Below are positions 47,601 through 60,656 of a stretch of DNA of 64,000 bases, in pieces. Positions within the stretch are counted from its first letter, which is position 1. Each line of letters starts with the position of its first letter. This DNA is from Epiperipatus broadwayi. Taxonomy: Eukaryota; Onychophora; Udeonychophora; Euonychophora; Peripatidae. The stretch spans positions 343,501-407,500 of the forward strand of contig JAQFVV010000349.1 in NCBI GenBank assembly GCA_028023455.1. The letters run 5' to 3'. A program made the translations under genes and the position numbers. The notes beneath the pieces were generated by a model that was not told the origin of the DNA, did no database searches, and saw nothing but the letters and a program-made list of their open reading frames with translations.

Positions 47601-48940
47601 AAGTACTCCTATGTGAATTAAAAGTTTGAATTTGTATTACTGTATTTGTTTTATTATTTGAATATAAAATTATGCATATATTAAAGTGAAAGATTTTTAT
47701 AGGTATGAGATAAAAAAACTATATTATCTGGATTTGTTGATCTAAAATTTAACAGTAATAATATACTTATATTTTAGCTAAATTGTATGATGGCAGATGC
47801 AATCCAGATAAAACATTGGTACAATATTACTGCTAATTATACGTAGGTGAACCCAGATAATATATATATATATACACACTTCAACTATAAAATGATCATC
47901 AAACCTCTTGAAGTAAGAGGTCACTCTCACCCTCTCTCCTACTCACCAACTAACCATAAGCTCTATGGTTTGATTTTCTTCTGGTTTGACTTCCTTCCTA
48001 TATAGAAATATGCATCTATGCAAGTTTGAGGCAGACAGAAAAGCTAACTTGCTCTCATACAGAGGTGACTTATTAAATGTTGGATTTAAACAAAGTCTCA
48101 TTGACAAGAAAATTAGGTAATTTTATTCTAAGATAAACAATAATGCAGCTAATCTTGATAAACAAATCCTATCACTTCCATTTTTTTTCCAAATGTACAT
48201 AAAAAACTTTGTACTATTTTCAACAAAAAATACCCCTTGTGCTTTCACACCCCACCCCACTCCAACAAGTTAATCAATGACACCAAGAACAGATTACCAC
48301 CCTCACAGAATCTCAAGTGGTGTACAGTATTGCCTGCCCTTTGGCAAATTGTGAGGCCTCATACATCGTGAAACCAGAGCCTCTCTATCTACATGGGTGT
48401 CTCAACATATATATTCATACAACAAAGCACTAACAGACCCAACTTGTAACTCAGTTTTCACCCAGAATTGCATCTCAGCAGGGCATGAATATGAACCGAT
48501 TGCCCCTGTGGTTGTTTGCAGAGAATGCCACGACTTAAAAAAGAAAAGTCAAAGAGGCTTACTTTATTGCTAGGCACAATCATACCATCAACAGAAAAGA
48601 CACATGCTATAATATATACAAGAAATGGAATACATAAACTTATTTGCATAGATTTGCATTATTAGTTTTGTTAGTTGCAATATTGGTATGACTATGAGGG
48701 GTGTGTCCCTTGAAAGCGCTCAGCCACATTTGCATACAAAAAAATGCAGGTAATCATGATCTATTTTTTTTATATATATATTAGTTTCAATAATAATTTT
48801 TTTGTAAATTTTTGTCAAATATATATAAAAGAATAATAATTAAAAAATATATATAAAAATTAATAATTATTAAAAAATATAGAAAAATAAATAAATATTT
48901 CCCACCTCCACCCCCGCATAACGTCTTCAAAATATATCGG
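47601..48940. other. Non-coding intron stretch
   Basis: No gene recognised. Part of 48540-48610 (AAAGTCAAAGAGGCTTACTT ... CAACAGAAAAGA) matches 20953-21020 (AAAGTCAAGGAGGCCTGTTT ... CAACAGAAAAGA), so an unnamed dispersed repeat is present in both places. Confidence 0.5.
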
Positions 48941-48959
48941 AAAAAATAAAAGTTTTTAC

Positions 48960-49430
48960 CAATATATTTTTCAGGGTGAAATCTTTTCCAGTAACTATTA
49001 CAAAAAAGAGAGAGAGAAAGACAAAAAAATTCAATTTACTTGACCACAAAAATTATCATAAAATTTTTATTTTTTTATCATAGAAAAATAAAACTTACCT
49101 TTATGGAAAGCTGAAAAAAAGATGAAAACAAGGGTGTAAAAAGCGCATGCGTAGACTGCATAGATTTCCGTTAATATTACATTGAAAATGGATGTTTACA
49201 TTTAAAAATGCTTGACTGCATTATGCATTCGTAATAACGAAAATAAAATTTCTACTTTTAATCTTCAACAAATATAATCTAATCAATATAAATATGGTTT
49301 TAATTTCTCCTTATATGTAAAAACAAAAAATACTTAATTGTAATTATTAATTAGAGAAAATATAACTTACTATTAAAAATTTTCGGCTGAACGTTTTCGA
49401 GGAACCATGCCTCATACTCATAGCCTTCAT
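48960..49430 (-). other. Cluster of splice-like signals and CpG on the minus strand (possible small exons)
   Basis: On the minus strand: an open stretch from ATG at 49430 (MKAMSMRHGSSKTFSRKFLI) to an A|GTAAGTT donor at 49370; GCATGCGC at about 49144-49151 (NRF1-like core) ; TTTTTTTCAG then CTTTCCATAAAG|GTAAGTTT near 49113-49097; and TCTCTCTCTTTTTTGTAATAG|TTACTGG ending ATTG|GTAAAA (48994-48960). No protein family is recognised. Joined in order, the frame ends quickly at a TGA, so a protein gene is not established. It could be the 5' end of a nested gene, a non-coding RNA, or chance. Confidence 0.2.
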
Positions 49431-50233
49431 GAAAAGTGTAATAAATATATGTAAATATTCAAATAAGCTACTGTTACGTAGCCCATTTTTTCGAGATCTA
49501 AAATTCCTGCCCCATCAAATTCTATTTATACTTTCAATTCATATTTTTATCACCTTTCTTCCCTGTAAACTATTTTCATTCTTAAAAGATTTCATGATTT
49601 TTTTTTTTTACTTTTCTGCGTCATACTGCTCTAAAAACATTTCAGAACTTGCAAGTATTTTTGTTTTTAATTTGCTCTACTTTGCATCACAATCAGATGC
49701 ATTTTGTTTTTCTTACATTCAATTTTTCCTTCAATTATTATTATTTTTACTCATTTAATCTTTTTCCACTCTTAATTGCTCCTTTTTTTTGTTTTGTTTA
49801 TTTTTTTAAATCAACTAGAATGAATTTCCCAATTTAGTGTTTACATGTGTATTTTCCCCATGTCCATTATGTATTTCCTTTGACTTTAGGATCAGTGCAA
49901 TAGGAATGCACATTTATATATATAATCGCATTTATTTTTTGGAATTATCATTGTCTTGCATCTATCATTGATAAATCTTACTCTTGCCGAATATTTTCCT
50001 ACATAAATAGTATTTTTTGAAATGACATACAAATATCATTTCTCTTTTTGTATATTATTTAATAGAGAGAAAAGTGGATAGATATATGGCTGTGTGCAGA
50101 TGTTTTTTTATTTATAAGTGTCACATGTTAGTTAACACTTTATGTAATGATATAAAGAATGATATATATATATATATGTGTGTGTGTGTCACATTGGTCA
50201 TCATTTATGTACTGGTATAAAAACTTATTAAAT

Positions 50234-50291
50234 ATTTTACTAAACATCGAGATCTTGAATTCATTTTACTAAACATCGAGATCTTGAATTC
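50234..50291. repeat. Perfect 29-bp tandem duplication
   Basis: ATTTTACTAAACATCGAGAT followed by CTTGAATTC occurs twice without change, head to tail. Confidence 0.97.
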
Positions 50292-51579
50292 ATTTCTCAA
50301 TTAATGATTAAGTTGATGATGATGATCAAACTACATATTCCCTATGTTATAAAGGTTATACTGAAGAACTCCAAAAAACAGCATGAGTTATATTTCTTGA
50401 CCATCATCAACTTTTACCTATTTGATTATCATCAACTTGCAATTATCCATATAAGGGCTGGACTAAGAGTTGCATCATTTAGTAGCTTCATTTGTAATCA
50501 GGACTTAACAAATAGGTTCCTGGAGTACCACTTTCCTCACAGAAGACTAAATATGATGAAGTAATTTTCTCACATCATAATAATATAATTCTGTCTCTGT
50601 TAACACATTCACATATTCTAAACTTAAAGAAAATTCACACTCAGAAACATAAACTATTTAAGTACATTATAAAAGTAAAGCAAGATTTAAATAAGAAAGT
50701 CATGGACACTAAATGTGGTTTTACATAAACACAGATATAATAAAAATACACCCAAACCAATGTGTTAGAATAATATTTGCATGTACATTGCAATGTTCAG
50801 TCTTCATTAACAAATGTAATCTGCCATATTTTTGTGATAAAAATAATCTTTTATATCTTAAGATTATTATCAAAAAATTTATACAGTTCACTGAAATTCA
50901 AAGAAGCCTTCATTCAAAGGCAAACACAATATCGGGAACACGAGAAACAACAAAAAGACATCGAAGTTCTAAGAAATAAAATCAATATATAACCTACTAG
51001 GCAATCATATTAAAATATATTAAAAAATATTTTACAAATATAGTAAAAAAAATCTTATTGAAATTTAAATTCATCTGCATGTATTATAAACATCAAAAGT
51101 CTTACCATAGATTTAATAATGAATAAGTTTACAGTCTAAAAAACTTTCCAAAATTATACACATGATAATAATCATTTAATATTTGTTTACAGACAGTCTT
51201 TTATACTTTATTAGTCATTTTAGTATTAATGCTCCAAATTGAAGTCTTCAAATCGTTTTCTTCCATTTATTGTTTTATTTCAGCAGTTAGAGCAATTTAA
51301 GATAATCAGAAACAAATTTCTATCAGGACATTAAAGGAGACAAAAAAAGTGATCTCTACATCATCATCGTCTTCTTCAGGATACTAACTGCAGACATGAA
51401 GTGGAAACAATTTACTGATGAAAAACTATATTTTGCAAGCCTGGGTAGCAATGCACACAGTACATCTCATAAACAAATTTTCCATCATGAATAGAATAAA
51501 ATTAGTACCAACACTATTTATTACCAAGCTATGATGATTTGCAATTAATTATACCTCTTTCTTTTAAAACACTAAACAT

Positions 51580-51640
51580 CACATGATGACCACTTCTGGG
51601 TAGCACTACTGTATGGAGAGTTTTGCCTGTTTTAATAACC
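51580..51640. mobile_element. Family 1 terminal fragment
   Basis: AACATCACATGATGACCACT, GGGTAGCACTACTGTATGGA and GAGTTTTGCCTGTTTTAA match the family 1 end (compare 14229-14256 and 47227-47304). Arms and core are missing. Confidence 0.75.
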
Positions 51641-52120
51641 TCTTTCTTTAGGATTATTAAAGAATGAATTCCAGAATCAATCGGACAGAAATTTATGAAT
51701 CAGTGGATTATCAGTCTTAATTTTTTGTATGTCACCTTCCTGACACCTCATAAACATGTTTAACTGGCTGCTAACCCATTCCTCTGTTCATCCTTATAAA
51801 AAGTTGTTTTCTTTAATGCTAATTACAGACTGTAACATATTAATTAAGTATAATTAAGTATACTTTTTAAAATTAGCTTGTATTTTTATTTTTAATTTAC
51901 TTATATATAAATAGAAAATACAAGCTAAAATTTTTATTTTTATCAATAAATTCTCAAATTTCATATTCCTATATTTAATTGTTAAAAAAATATAGATGTA
52001 TCTTTTTTTACTCTATCTGAAATTATAAAAATTTTAAATACAACATATCCACAGGTTAAGAAATTAAAATATGGTATTCCATAGGATCTTAAATAATATA
52101 ATTGTACATATTAAATATTA

Positions 52121-52934
52121 AAAATAATAATTCAATAAAAATTATTAATCAGACAACTTTTATAATAATATATTTAATTTCACCAACCTGGATTTCGCCC
52201 CTATACTGGAGCCTTATCAAGAAGTAAATACACTTAGTTACATTACAATTCTTTTTTTTTCTACAGCAACTCCATCTACAGGCTTCATTTTACATTACAA
52301 TATCAAAAATAAAACAAATCTTCTATTTCCTATTCATCACATACATAAACAATTATATATAATATTTACACATAATATTTATACATATTTATCTAAATCA
52401 TAAATCTATATTTACATTATACAATCACACATTTATACCTTAATATCATTCATAAATCTCCCAATCTTTCTTTCCTTACATACCTACATAACCATATTTA
52501 ATATTTTAAACCCAATATAATTAGAATGATAATCATCCATATAAATATATACACATAATTTACTTATAATTATACCAAACTTAAATTAAATCTTCCAGCT
52601 ACTAACAACACCCATTTTCCAGCCAACTTTACAGGACCTTTAACCATATTCATACATTTTTCAAAATTCTCCTGTATATACAATGTTTTATAACATATCC
52701 TCTCACTATACTTCTTTACATACTTAATCACCTGAATGTTTTTTTCACAATTCATTCTATGCCCAGTATTCAAAAAATGTACATTTTCTGTAGAAAAGAA
52801 AGAATTGTAATGTAACTAAGTGTATTTACATCTTGATAAGGCTCCTGTATAGGGGCAAAATCCAGGTTGGTGAAATTAAATATATTATTATAAAAGTTGT
52901 CTGATTAAATAATTTTCATTGAATTATCATTTTC
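52121..52934. repeat. Foldback element, 814 bp, arms about 145 bp
   Basis: The left arm (AATTCAATAAAAATTATTAA, ACCTGGATTTCGCCCCTATA, TACATTACAATTCTTTTTTT) and the right arm (52785-52934) are close reverse complements. The loop (52266-52784) has a minus open frame of 67 codons (52773-52570; MNTGHRMNCEKNIQVIKYVK at its start) that I do not recognise. The length and the distinct loop suggest a foldback transposon or two opposed repeat copies. Transposase is not evident. Confidence 0.78.
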
Positions 52935-53028
52935 AATATATTAGATTGCAAAGACAACATTATGAACAAGTTTTGTTTTGAAATTTGATCATTTTTTGGT
53001 ATATATTAAATATTATACTTTTTCATAA

Positions 53029-53031
<3 letters not shown>

Positions 53032-53107
<76 letters not shown>
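53032..53107. repeat. (AT)n microsatellite, interrupted
   Basis: Two (AT)n runs are separated by GTTATATAA. Confidence 0.95.
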
Positions 53108-53110
<3 letters not shown>

Positions 53111-53620
53111 AATGGAACATATGTATATATAAACATATTATGCTGACCACATTGTGGCATTAAATGTAATGGAACATCAATATATGAAAAGAAAATAATG
53201 CTCCAAATCTTGGATGACAAATGTAATGAAATATGTGTAATCTAAATGATCTCAAACACAAAAATACACATATGAAGGAAGAAGGCCTCAAATGTTGGTT
53301 CCACAATGTAATGGAATGCCTATCCACAATTGAAATGGCCCAATCATTGGGAAAGCCAAATGTAGTGGAATCCCGATTGCTATATCCTCATAAACAAATC
53401 ATAATGAATCAAATCTCACTTTTTAGGCATCAAATATAATGAAATGACTAGCAACTGTCCTTAATTAATCATGTCTGCATGTTGATGGTGCCAAATGTAG
53501 TAGAACATATTTATCATCCAAGTTAAATAATATAAACATAGCACATCATATACATAAAGAAAGATCTCAACAATCTAAATGAATCCAATTGTTGAGAAAG
53601 CCAAATATAATAGATTGTAT
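53103..53620. repeat. Degenerate tandem motif AAATGTAATGGAA
   Basis: AAATGTAATGGAAC or a close variant appears near 53106, 53163, 53220, 53307, 53360, 53429, 53496 and 53604, mostly 53-70 bases apart. Between the motifs the sequence is only weakly alike. This looks like a very old minisatellite or satellite fragment adjoining the (AT)n run. Open frames in it (e.g. 53233-53439) are not supported as genes. Confidence 0.6.
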
Positions 53621-56600
53621 AATTTAAATGAAGAAAGATAAAATTATCCCAATTATATTTAAATAAATTGTTTATATGCCCTTCCAACTAGCTATACATG
53701 AAATAAATCCGAAATCACACAGAGCAATAATGAGACCTATTATTATAATTTATTCTTATGGTTGATATGACTAACTAACAAAATATATATCAGAAACAAA
53801 GGGAATTCTATTGAAACTAATATACACATCCAATAAGTAAACTTGTGTATATCTAAACATATCAATGAACAATAATGTGTGTAAGTGACCTAAAGATTAA
53901 ATAATAAGTGAAATACGGAGTTATTCTCTATTAAGTTGTGAATTCAGTTAATTTCATAATGACTCTGGCACTACAAAGGCATTACTTATAAAACAAATAG
54001 TACATCCTTTATTTCTATATTATGATTTGATTTTAGGTAGTATCACTGTTTTAAATAGTTCTTTAAAAAATAGATAAAAACATATTTGTGCTCAACAAGT
54101 ATGTATTAATATCAACACAAATCCATATTTATATTTTCCAAATATTTAAAATTAAAAAATAAATAAATAAATAAAAGTATATTATATACATCAAATATCT
54201 GAATTGTTGTTTAGGTCTGCATAAGAATTACCATATAAAGTGAAAATGAAAATAGATAAATAAATAAGTGAATAAGTGATTGATAAAATATTGTAAGTTA
54301 ATAAAATAGATAATAAATAATAAATATTGTTTAAAAAAAAATTAAGTTATATAAATAATAAAACGTTTGATAATAAAATTTGCGAATATAAATTTCACTT
54401 ATTAAAAAAAATATATAATAACCCATATGCAACATAAACTTAGAGCTTTACTTACAGATTTCTAATACTTCAGTGTTAATTTTGTCATTTATTAAACGTT
54501 TGTTTTTTTAGAAAACAAGACGCTTTCCAATTGAAAATAAAAGTAAAAAAAAAATGAATATCGATCTCAAAAATATATACAAACATATCATTGACATTAA
54601 TAAAGTTATTTGTTACCTCTTTTTTTAAAGTTCAACTTGTTCATTCTTCTTTTCAAAAGTCAACTTGTTCCATTGTTATTATTCTCTTATTTTTTAATAT
54701 TAGAATGCATTCTAGCCAAGATGAAGAAACTATCACGTTAGAGAAAATTGTCAATTCTTAGACGCAGGTATATTTTTATCTTTCTAAAATTTCTTTCCTT
54801 GAAAAATAAATAAATAAATTGAAATGTTGAATCCAATATATTAATCCTAGTTGTTTCCACATTGCTTTTAAATTTACCATTGTAGATTTTTTTAGATAGC
54901 TATCATACATTTCAACACGATGGAATTTATATGTTGAACCATTGCTTAATTTCCTTTACTTGTTAGGATAAAGTCAAGAAGATCGCAGCACTTGAACTGT
55001 GACAATATTATTATTCACCCTTCCATTATTAAGGTGTTTACATCCAATAGATTATTTATTATTCTCAAGAATGGTGATTCAGAAGAAACAAAGTACAACT
55101 AATTTTCTCCTTCAGTTTCTTTTTAATTACTCTCTAAATAATAATGGCTTCTTTTTCTTTTTGTTGTTGTTGTTTTTTTTCCCACGTGACCAGAATGCAC
55201 AGTTTTTGAAAACCATTGTTACATATGTTTTCTTTTAAACAATTAACATTCAAAAATAAAAAATAAAATATCATATAAAAAATTATTAAATCGAAAATTT
55301 ATTTGACAGCTTTAAATATATATACATAAATAATAACATTGCATTTTTTTAACAACCACTACAAATAAAATAATCTTTTTTATAATCAACAATTTATATG
55401 TCTTTATTTATCTATAATAATTAAATATTCACAGTGATGTACCATCACAAATAAATAAAATAATAAATCCAAGCAACTCTCTATAACTAATAACCATAAA
55501 CAATAATAATACTCCATATATAAACATCAAATCAAAGAGATTTTTTTTAATAACAACAAATGATATTTTAAAATAAAAGTAGATTTATCGATCTTTTACA
55601 ATATATATATATTATTTTACAGAATCTAACCTTTTTGATCATTTTGAAATCAATGTATTTGACTCAAATACTCATTAACTATATAATCCTGCTGTAATCA
55701 CCGTCTATATAGTGTTACTTTTATTTAATTTTAAGTTCAGTTATTTCAATTTTGTTATTTCTTTTTTAATTATTTAGTATAAAGTTTCTAATTATTTCCA
55801 CTGGCTCTTTGTGGGTTTGAATGAGCCTATCGCTGGATGAGTGTGCATTATCACATTACCCTCTCTGAAAAAATAAGATAATGAAATGACTCTCTACAGT
55901 TTCATTTCTCATGAGGAATATTCATTGTATTTTACCCAATTTTTTTGGAATTGCAACTTGGTATTTTATTTATATTACCTCTTTTTTCAAAGTAATTATT
56001 TTATTCATTAATTGTTGCTGTGAATATCTAATGAAAAATGTTATCGTGTTAATTGTTGCTATGGTTGGTCATGTGATCTCCATTATGACAAGCACTATCC
56101 TCTCATTTTCCCCCCTGATTAATGATAAGAAGCTGGCAAGTGATTATTTCAAGTTGTTTTTACAAAATTTCTTTCTATTTTATTATCATAAAAACAACAA
56201 CAACAAAAGATAGTAACACTATCTCCACACCAAAAATCAATTGTCCATATACTCATGCCGCCAGACACACCATAGGCATTATGTTATATCAGGATCTGAA
56301 TTAGCAATGCAACATTTATATAAGCACATAATTAAAGTAGAAATCTAGGATCATGTAGACTGGATCAAAGTCTGTGCACTAGATTTTTTGCATTATTGTG
56401 GCCAAAGTTGCATAATTATTGGAATCTCACAATTGATATGCAGATATGCTGGTAAATCTCTACTAAGACCATATGTAAATAATAATGTGCCATTATTTTC
56501 AGCATGAAAATAAACTAAGTTTAGATTGTGTGATATACATGCACATACCAAAACCACACAATTTCAATCGATATCAATCTTTCAAAACACACATTGATAC

Positions 56601-58386
56601 AACATATATTTAGTTTTCAAAAGATTGTGGAGTCTCTTCTCTTCACTTGAGAAAGGTTTATATCATCAGAGAAGAAGAAATAAATAATTTTTTACCTCAA
56701 CTATTCTCTAAATCTTAATTCATTAGACATAATATTTTAATATTCTTTTCATCATCAAATTTTTGTGAATATCACTTTTTTCTTTATGATATGGGTATTT
56801 CATAATAGAGTGTCATAATTTTTCTATAATCAGTTGATCTCACTTACATAATAGGTGAATTAAATTTGGTCCATTATCCATTCTCTCAATCTGTATTCAA
56901 AAAACAAGATCATAAAAAGAGATGCCAATATTTTAAGTATTTTAGAAGCTTTTGTTTCATTTTGATTCTTTTTCTGTGAATTGAACCAACTGCAAAATGC
57001 TGTTGTTCCACATGTCTTGGATTTGATATTTTTATTTCAATTACTATTTGACCTCTCTCAATTGGACTCTTTTTTCCCAGATTTATTTGAAATTCTATTT
57101 TTCTCTTTTTTCTTGCACTCCTGACTTTAGTCCTAGAATAATTTACTTTTCTACTTGCTGCATTCTACTTTGAAGACACAACAGTCTGTAAATAATATAA
57201 TTTTTTCTACCAATAACATTATTATGATTTCATTGCTAATAATTTCTTTTAAATTTTATTACTGAATCATTCCTTTTTTTTCTTTGAGTAATGCTTCTCT
57301 TAAATCAGTATGCAACTGTCTTTTTCAGATTAAATTAGATATTGTTACTATTCAGAAATCAAATTATACCAAATAGAAAATTCAATTTTTCAAGTTGCTA
57401 TTATCTAAATGGAAGCCAAACTTAAAAGATTTTAAATATAGTGAATTTTTTCAGTCTAGGTTGTAAAGTAGTCTTACTTTAAAGATTAAAATTCAATGAA
57501 TAAGGAAGTAAATAGCTATTTGTTTATTATGAGAACCAATAATAAAAGGCAGATAATTACTATAATGTTAATTTTTTATAAAGGGATTTACTATTTGTTC
57601 TGCTATAGATATAGCAAGTGATAAGAGGCTAATTTGGAAGTTGTAATGGTACTTACATCTTGGATCTGCTGCCCATGTTTGTGACAGCTGAATGTCGAAT
57701 TAAAAATATCAGAACTACCTGTTTTTATTTATTATCGTGATGTGCTTATCATTTTTATGTACAAATTTATATGTTCGTATTGTTAAAAAATATTGCACTC
57801 TGCCATTGCAAACACAGGCAGCAGGTCTAATAAGTAAGTGCCTTGATAATACTATATTTAAATTCATTTAAACAATGTACAATGTCTAACAGTTGGTGGT
57901 TAATATGTGTGGTAATAGCTTGATTAATAATGTACAAATCGACCACTGTACATACAAATTTACTCAAACTTCAAAAATATCTGCAAGATACAGATCTCTG
58001 CATGTTAAAGGAAGGTTGACAACTATCTTCACTCAGCTTATTTTTTTACATTAAACTGATTCCCAAAATAATGAGAAATTTATTACATTGTTAATATTTA
58101 TAAATTTAATAAAAGAGTTAAATATAATTGGCTTTTTTCATTTATTACATAACATAGAAAAAGGGTATAATTGATATTAATCTCTATTTTTTTAAATAGA
58201 TAATTATTGTTACATTAAAATTATGTGTGTTCACATTTTTTACAAGCAATAGGTGTAGAATATTTTGAATTATAAAATTTGAGTTGTAATTTATATGTAT
58301 TTTAACAAATAATTGTTAAACAGTCTTTATGTATAATTTTAAATAGATTTCTTTGTATTTGTTTTTCCATATCTATTGTTTATTTT
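53621..58386. other. AT-rich intron sequence
   Basis: No gene recognised. A short patch at 56245-56301 could be a retroelement RNase H scrap: the frame reads THAARHTIGIMLYQDLN, like the DAS..AIG.VLYQ motif of Ty3-type elements, but nothing around it extends the match. Confidence 0.5.
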
Positions 58387-59080
58387 TTCCATCACCTATG
58401 AATGAATGTTGAATGTACAGAAAATTTTAAACTTTATTTAAACTTTTCAAATACAAACAACTTGTTAGCAATAACACACAATTAGACAACACAGTTTAGT
58501 AATTACACAACATTTCAGGTAGTATTATTCTTCACTCTTCTTCAGATGTTGCTGGCCAGATATGCACAGTGACAGTATTCACATAGAAGTTGAACTCACA
58601 CCTTTAGATGCTTGAATATTGAATTTAAGGCAAAATGCTCTAATTAACTGAGCTATTCTGTCAAAGGCAACAGATAGTAAAAATTTGATATATTTATATA
58701 TGAGGGTTGGTTCAAATCCTCCTGAGACCTTCAATTTTTTTCCCCCAAGCCCTTCAATTTATTTATTTATTTTTATATAATATTAATTTTTTCTAATTTG
58801 TTGCCTTTGACAGAATAGCTCAGTTGATTAGAGTGTTTGCCTTAAATTCGATATTCAAGAATCTAAAGATGCGAGTTCAACTTCTATCTGAATACTGTCA
58901 CTGCATATATCAGGCCAGGAACACCTGAAGAAGAATGGAGAATAAGACTACTCAAAATATTATGTAATTACTAACCTGTGTTGTCTAATTGTGTATTATT
59001 ACTAACAAGTTGTATTTGAAAAGTTTAAATAAAAGTTTAAAATTTTCTGTACATTCAACATTCACTCATAGATGGTGGAA
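58387..59080. mobile_element. Inverted pair of a tRNA-like SINE (foldback, 694 bp)
   Basis: The arms (58387-58680, 58800-59080) mirror each other: TGTTGAATGTACAGAAAATT / AATTTTCTGTACATTCAACA at the ends and CTGTCAAAGGCAACAGA / TTGCCTTTGACAGAATAGC at the inner side. The right arm reads GAATAGCTCAGTTGATTAGA (A-box-like) and GCGAGTTCAACTTC (B-box-like), so each arm is a tRNA-derived SINE, inserted tail-out. A third, unpaired segment (58690-58795) contains GGTTGGTTCAAATCC. Confidence 0.8.
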
Positions 59081-60408
59081 ATAGTCCAACATATCACATC
59101 TTATAATATACTATCATCACAAACTTTCAGGCAAATGTTTATTTTTTCTCTTTCTCTGAAAAAACAATAAATCAAAAAGTTTACTGTAAATGTACTTTTG
59201 CTTTAAATAATCTGATGGCTTTATTTCTGAATGAAGTGAATATTTTTATCTCATTTCCCCCCTAATAAATTATTTTAATTAAAAAAACAACAACTAAAAT
59301 ATTTTATTTTTTATTGACTTTTATTTAACTTAGTCTGTCTTTTATTCCTATGTCTGTCTATAAAATTTTGCCCTATTTTCCAATTTCCAATCTTGTTGAA
59401 AGTGCATATATATGTATTTCAAATGTCAATGATACTATTTAGTTCAATTTTGCCAAAAGAATGGCAAAACTTTACACTTTTTATTTTTCCAGAGATCTCA
59501 GGACTCTTTGCAGCAGGACTGCCATTTTGCTGTATTAAATTGTATCTCAACTTCCTTCCTAATTTTTAAAATATTTAAAACTAAAAAGTAAAAAACAAAA
59601 TAATTTTTTTTTAAAGAAACACTTTTATTTATATAAATGCATTAAAACATAAAAAATAATTTTTCTGTGATTTCACAAAGAATCATTTAAATAAAGTCCA
59701 CCCAATGCCCATTTTAAAAAGATTGGCAATGATAAAAGAAAATGGGTTGACTTTTCAGGAATTTGATGTGAATTTCTAAAGATGATTGTTCCATGCTCTT
59801 ATTTGTATAAGCTAGAGAAAAAGTGTTGTTTTTTAATACTTTTTAATGCATTTATGTAGATGAAAGCTGTCTTAAATTTATGTATATTCTATTTTGAGAG
59901 TAAATACCTATTAAAAAGATTATTTCAAATATTATTAAAATTAAAAAAAATATTTGCTATATCATTATTGATCCAGTTTGAATAAAAATAAATAAAATGT
60001 CTTTAATAAAAAATGTGTTTGTTAATGTGAAGCAGTTTATTCAATGATTTGATCATAAGAAGTTCTTTCTGGCAAATCTATTTCATTTTTTAAATAAATC
60101 AATAAAACATCACTTGAACTATCACATGACAAAAAAGTGGAAAGTTTGCCAATAAATTTTTTTTTTATCTACTTTAGTCTATTTTTTTCATATTTTAATG
60201 GTTTTTTCTTAATAAATATAATTTATTTAAAATTATGTAGCTACTACTTGTAAGAGAATAAAACAAGGATGGAAAATTGCTCAAATTTCACTACCCAGAA
60301 AATTTTAGGCTATTGATAATTTTTCTACCTCAATTGTCCTCTATAAGGAATTGTTGAAGTCTTTCCTCTGCAACAGACTATTTAAAAACTGTTTTTCTTT
60401 ATCTTCTA

Positions 60409-60656
60409 TTAATATATATATATGTGCTCTGAGCACAGATAATGAAGCTATTAAACATAAGTAAAATTATCAAAAGTTACCGCCAAGTGCTTTCGGGACA
60501 GTTTATAGTTCCATATTCATGGCAACTTGTATTTGGTTAAGTCACCATGAATATGGGACTATAAACTATCCTGAAAGTGCTTGGTGGTAACTTTTGATAA
60601 TTTTACTTACGTTTAATAGCTTCATTATCTGTGCGCAGAGCAATATATATATTAAT
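60409..60656. repeat. Foldback element 170 bp upstream of the ACE zinc-site exon
   Basis: Arms of about 110 bases (GCACAGATAATGAAGCTATT, AAATTATCAAAAGTTACC, CTTTCGGGACAGTTTATAGT) are mirrored by 60540-60656 with few mismatches. The loop is about 25 bases. In the transcript it would form a very stable hairpin close to the exon E acceptor. Confidence 0.88.

Noticed and set aside
49429-49837. Two Phe-rich open frames with membrane-like sequence
   Set aside because: Hydrophobicity follows from T-rich DNA; no start context, homologous family or splice structure.
52570-52773. 67-codon minus-strand frame as a gene
   Set aside because: Sits in the loop of a foldback element and resembles no family; kept only as a question in the findings.
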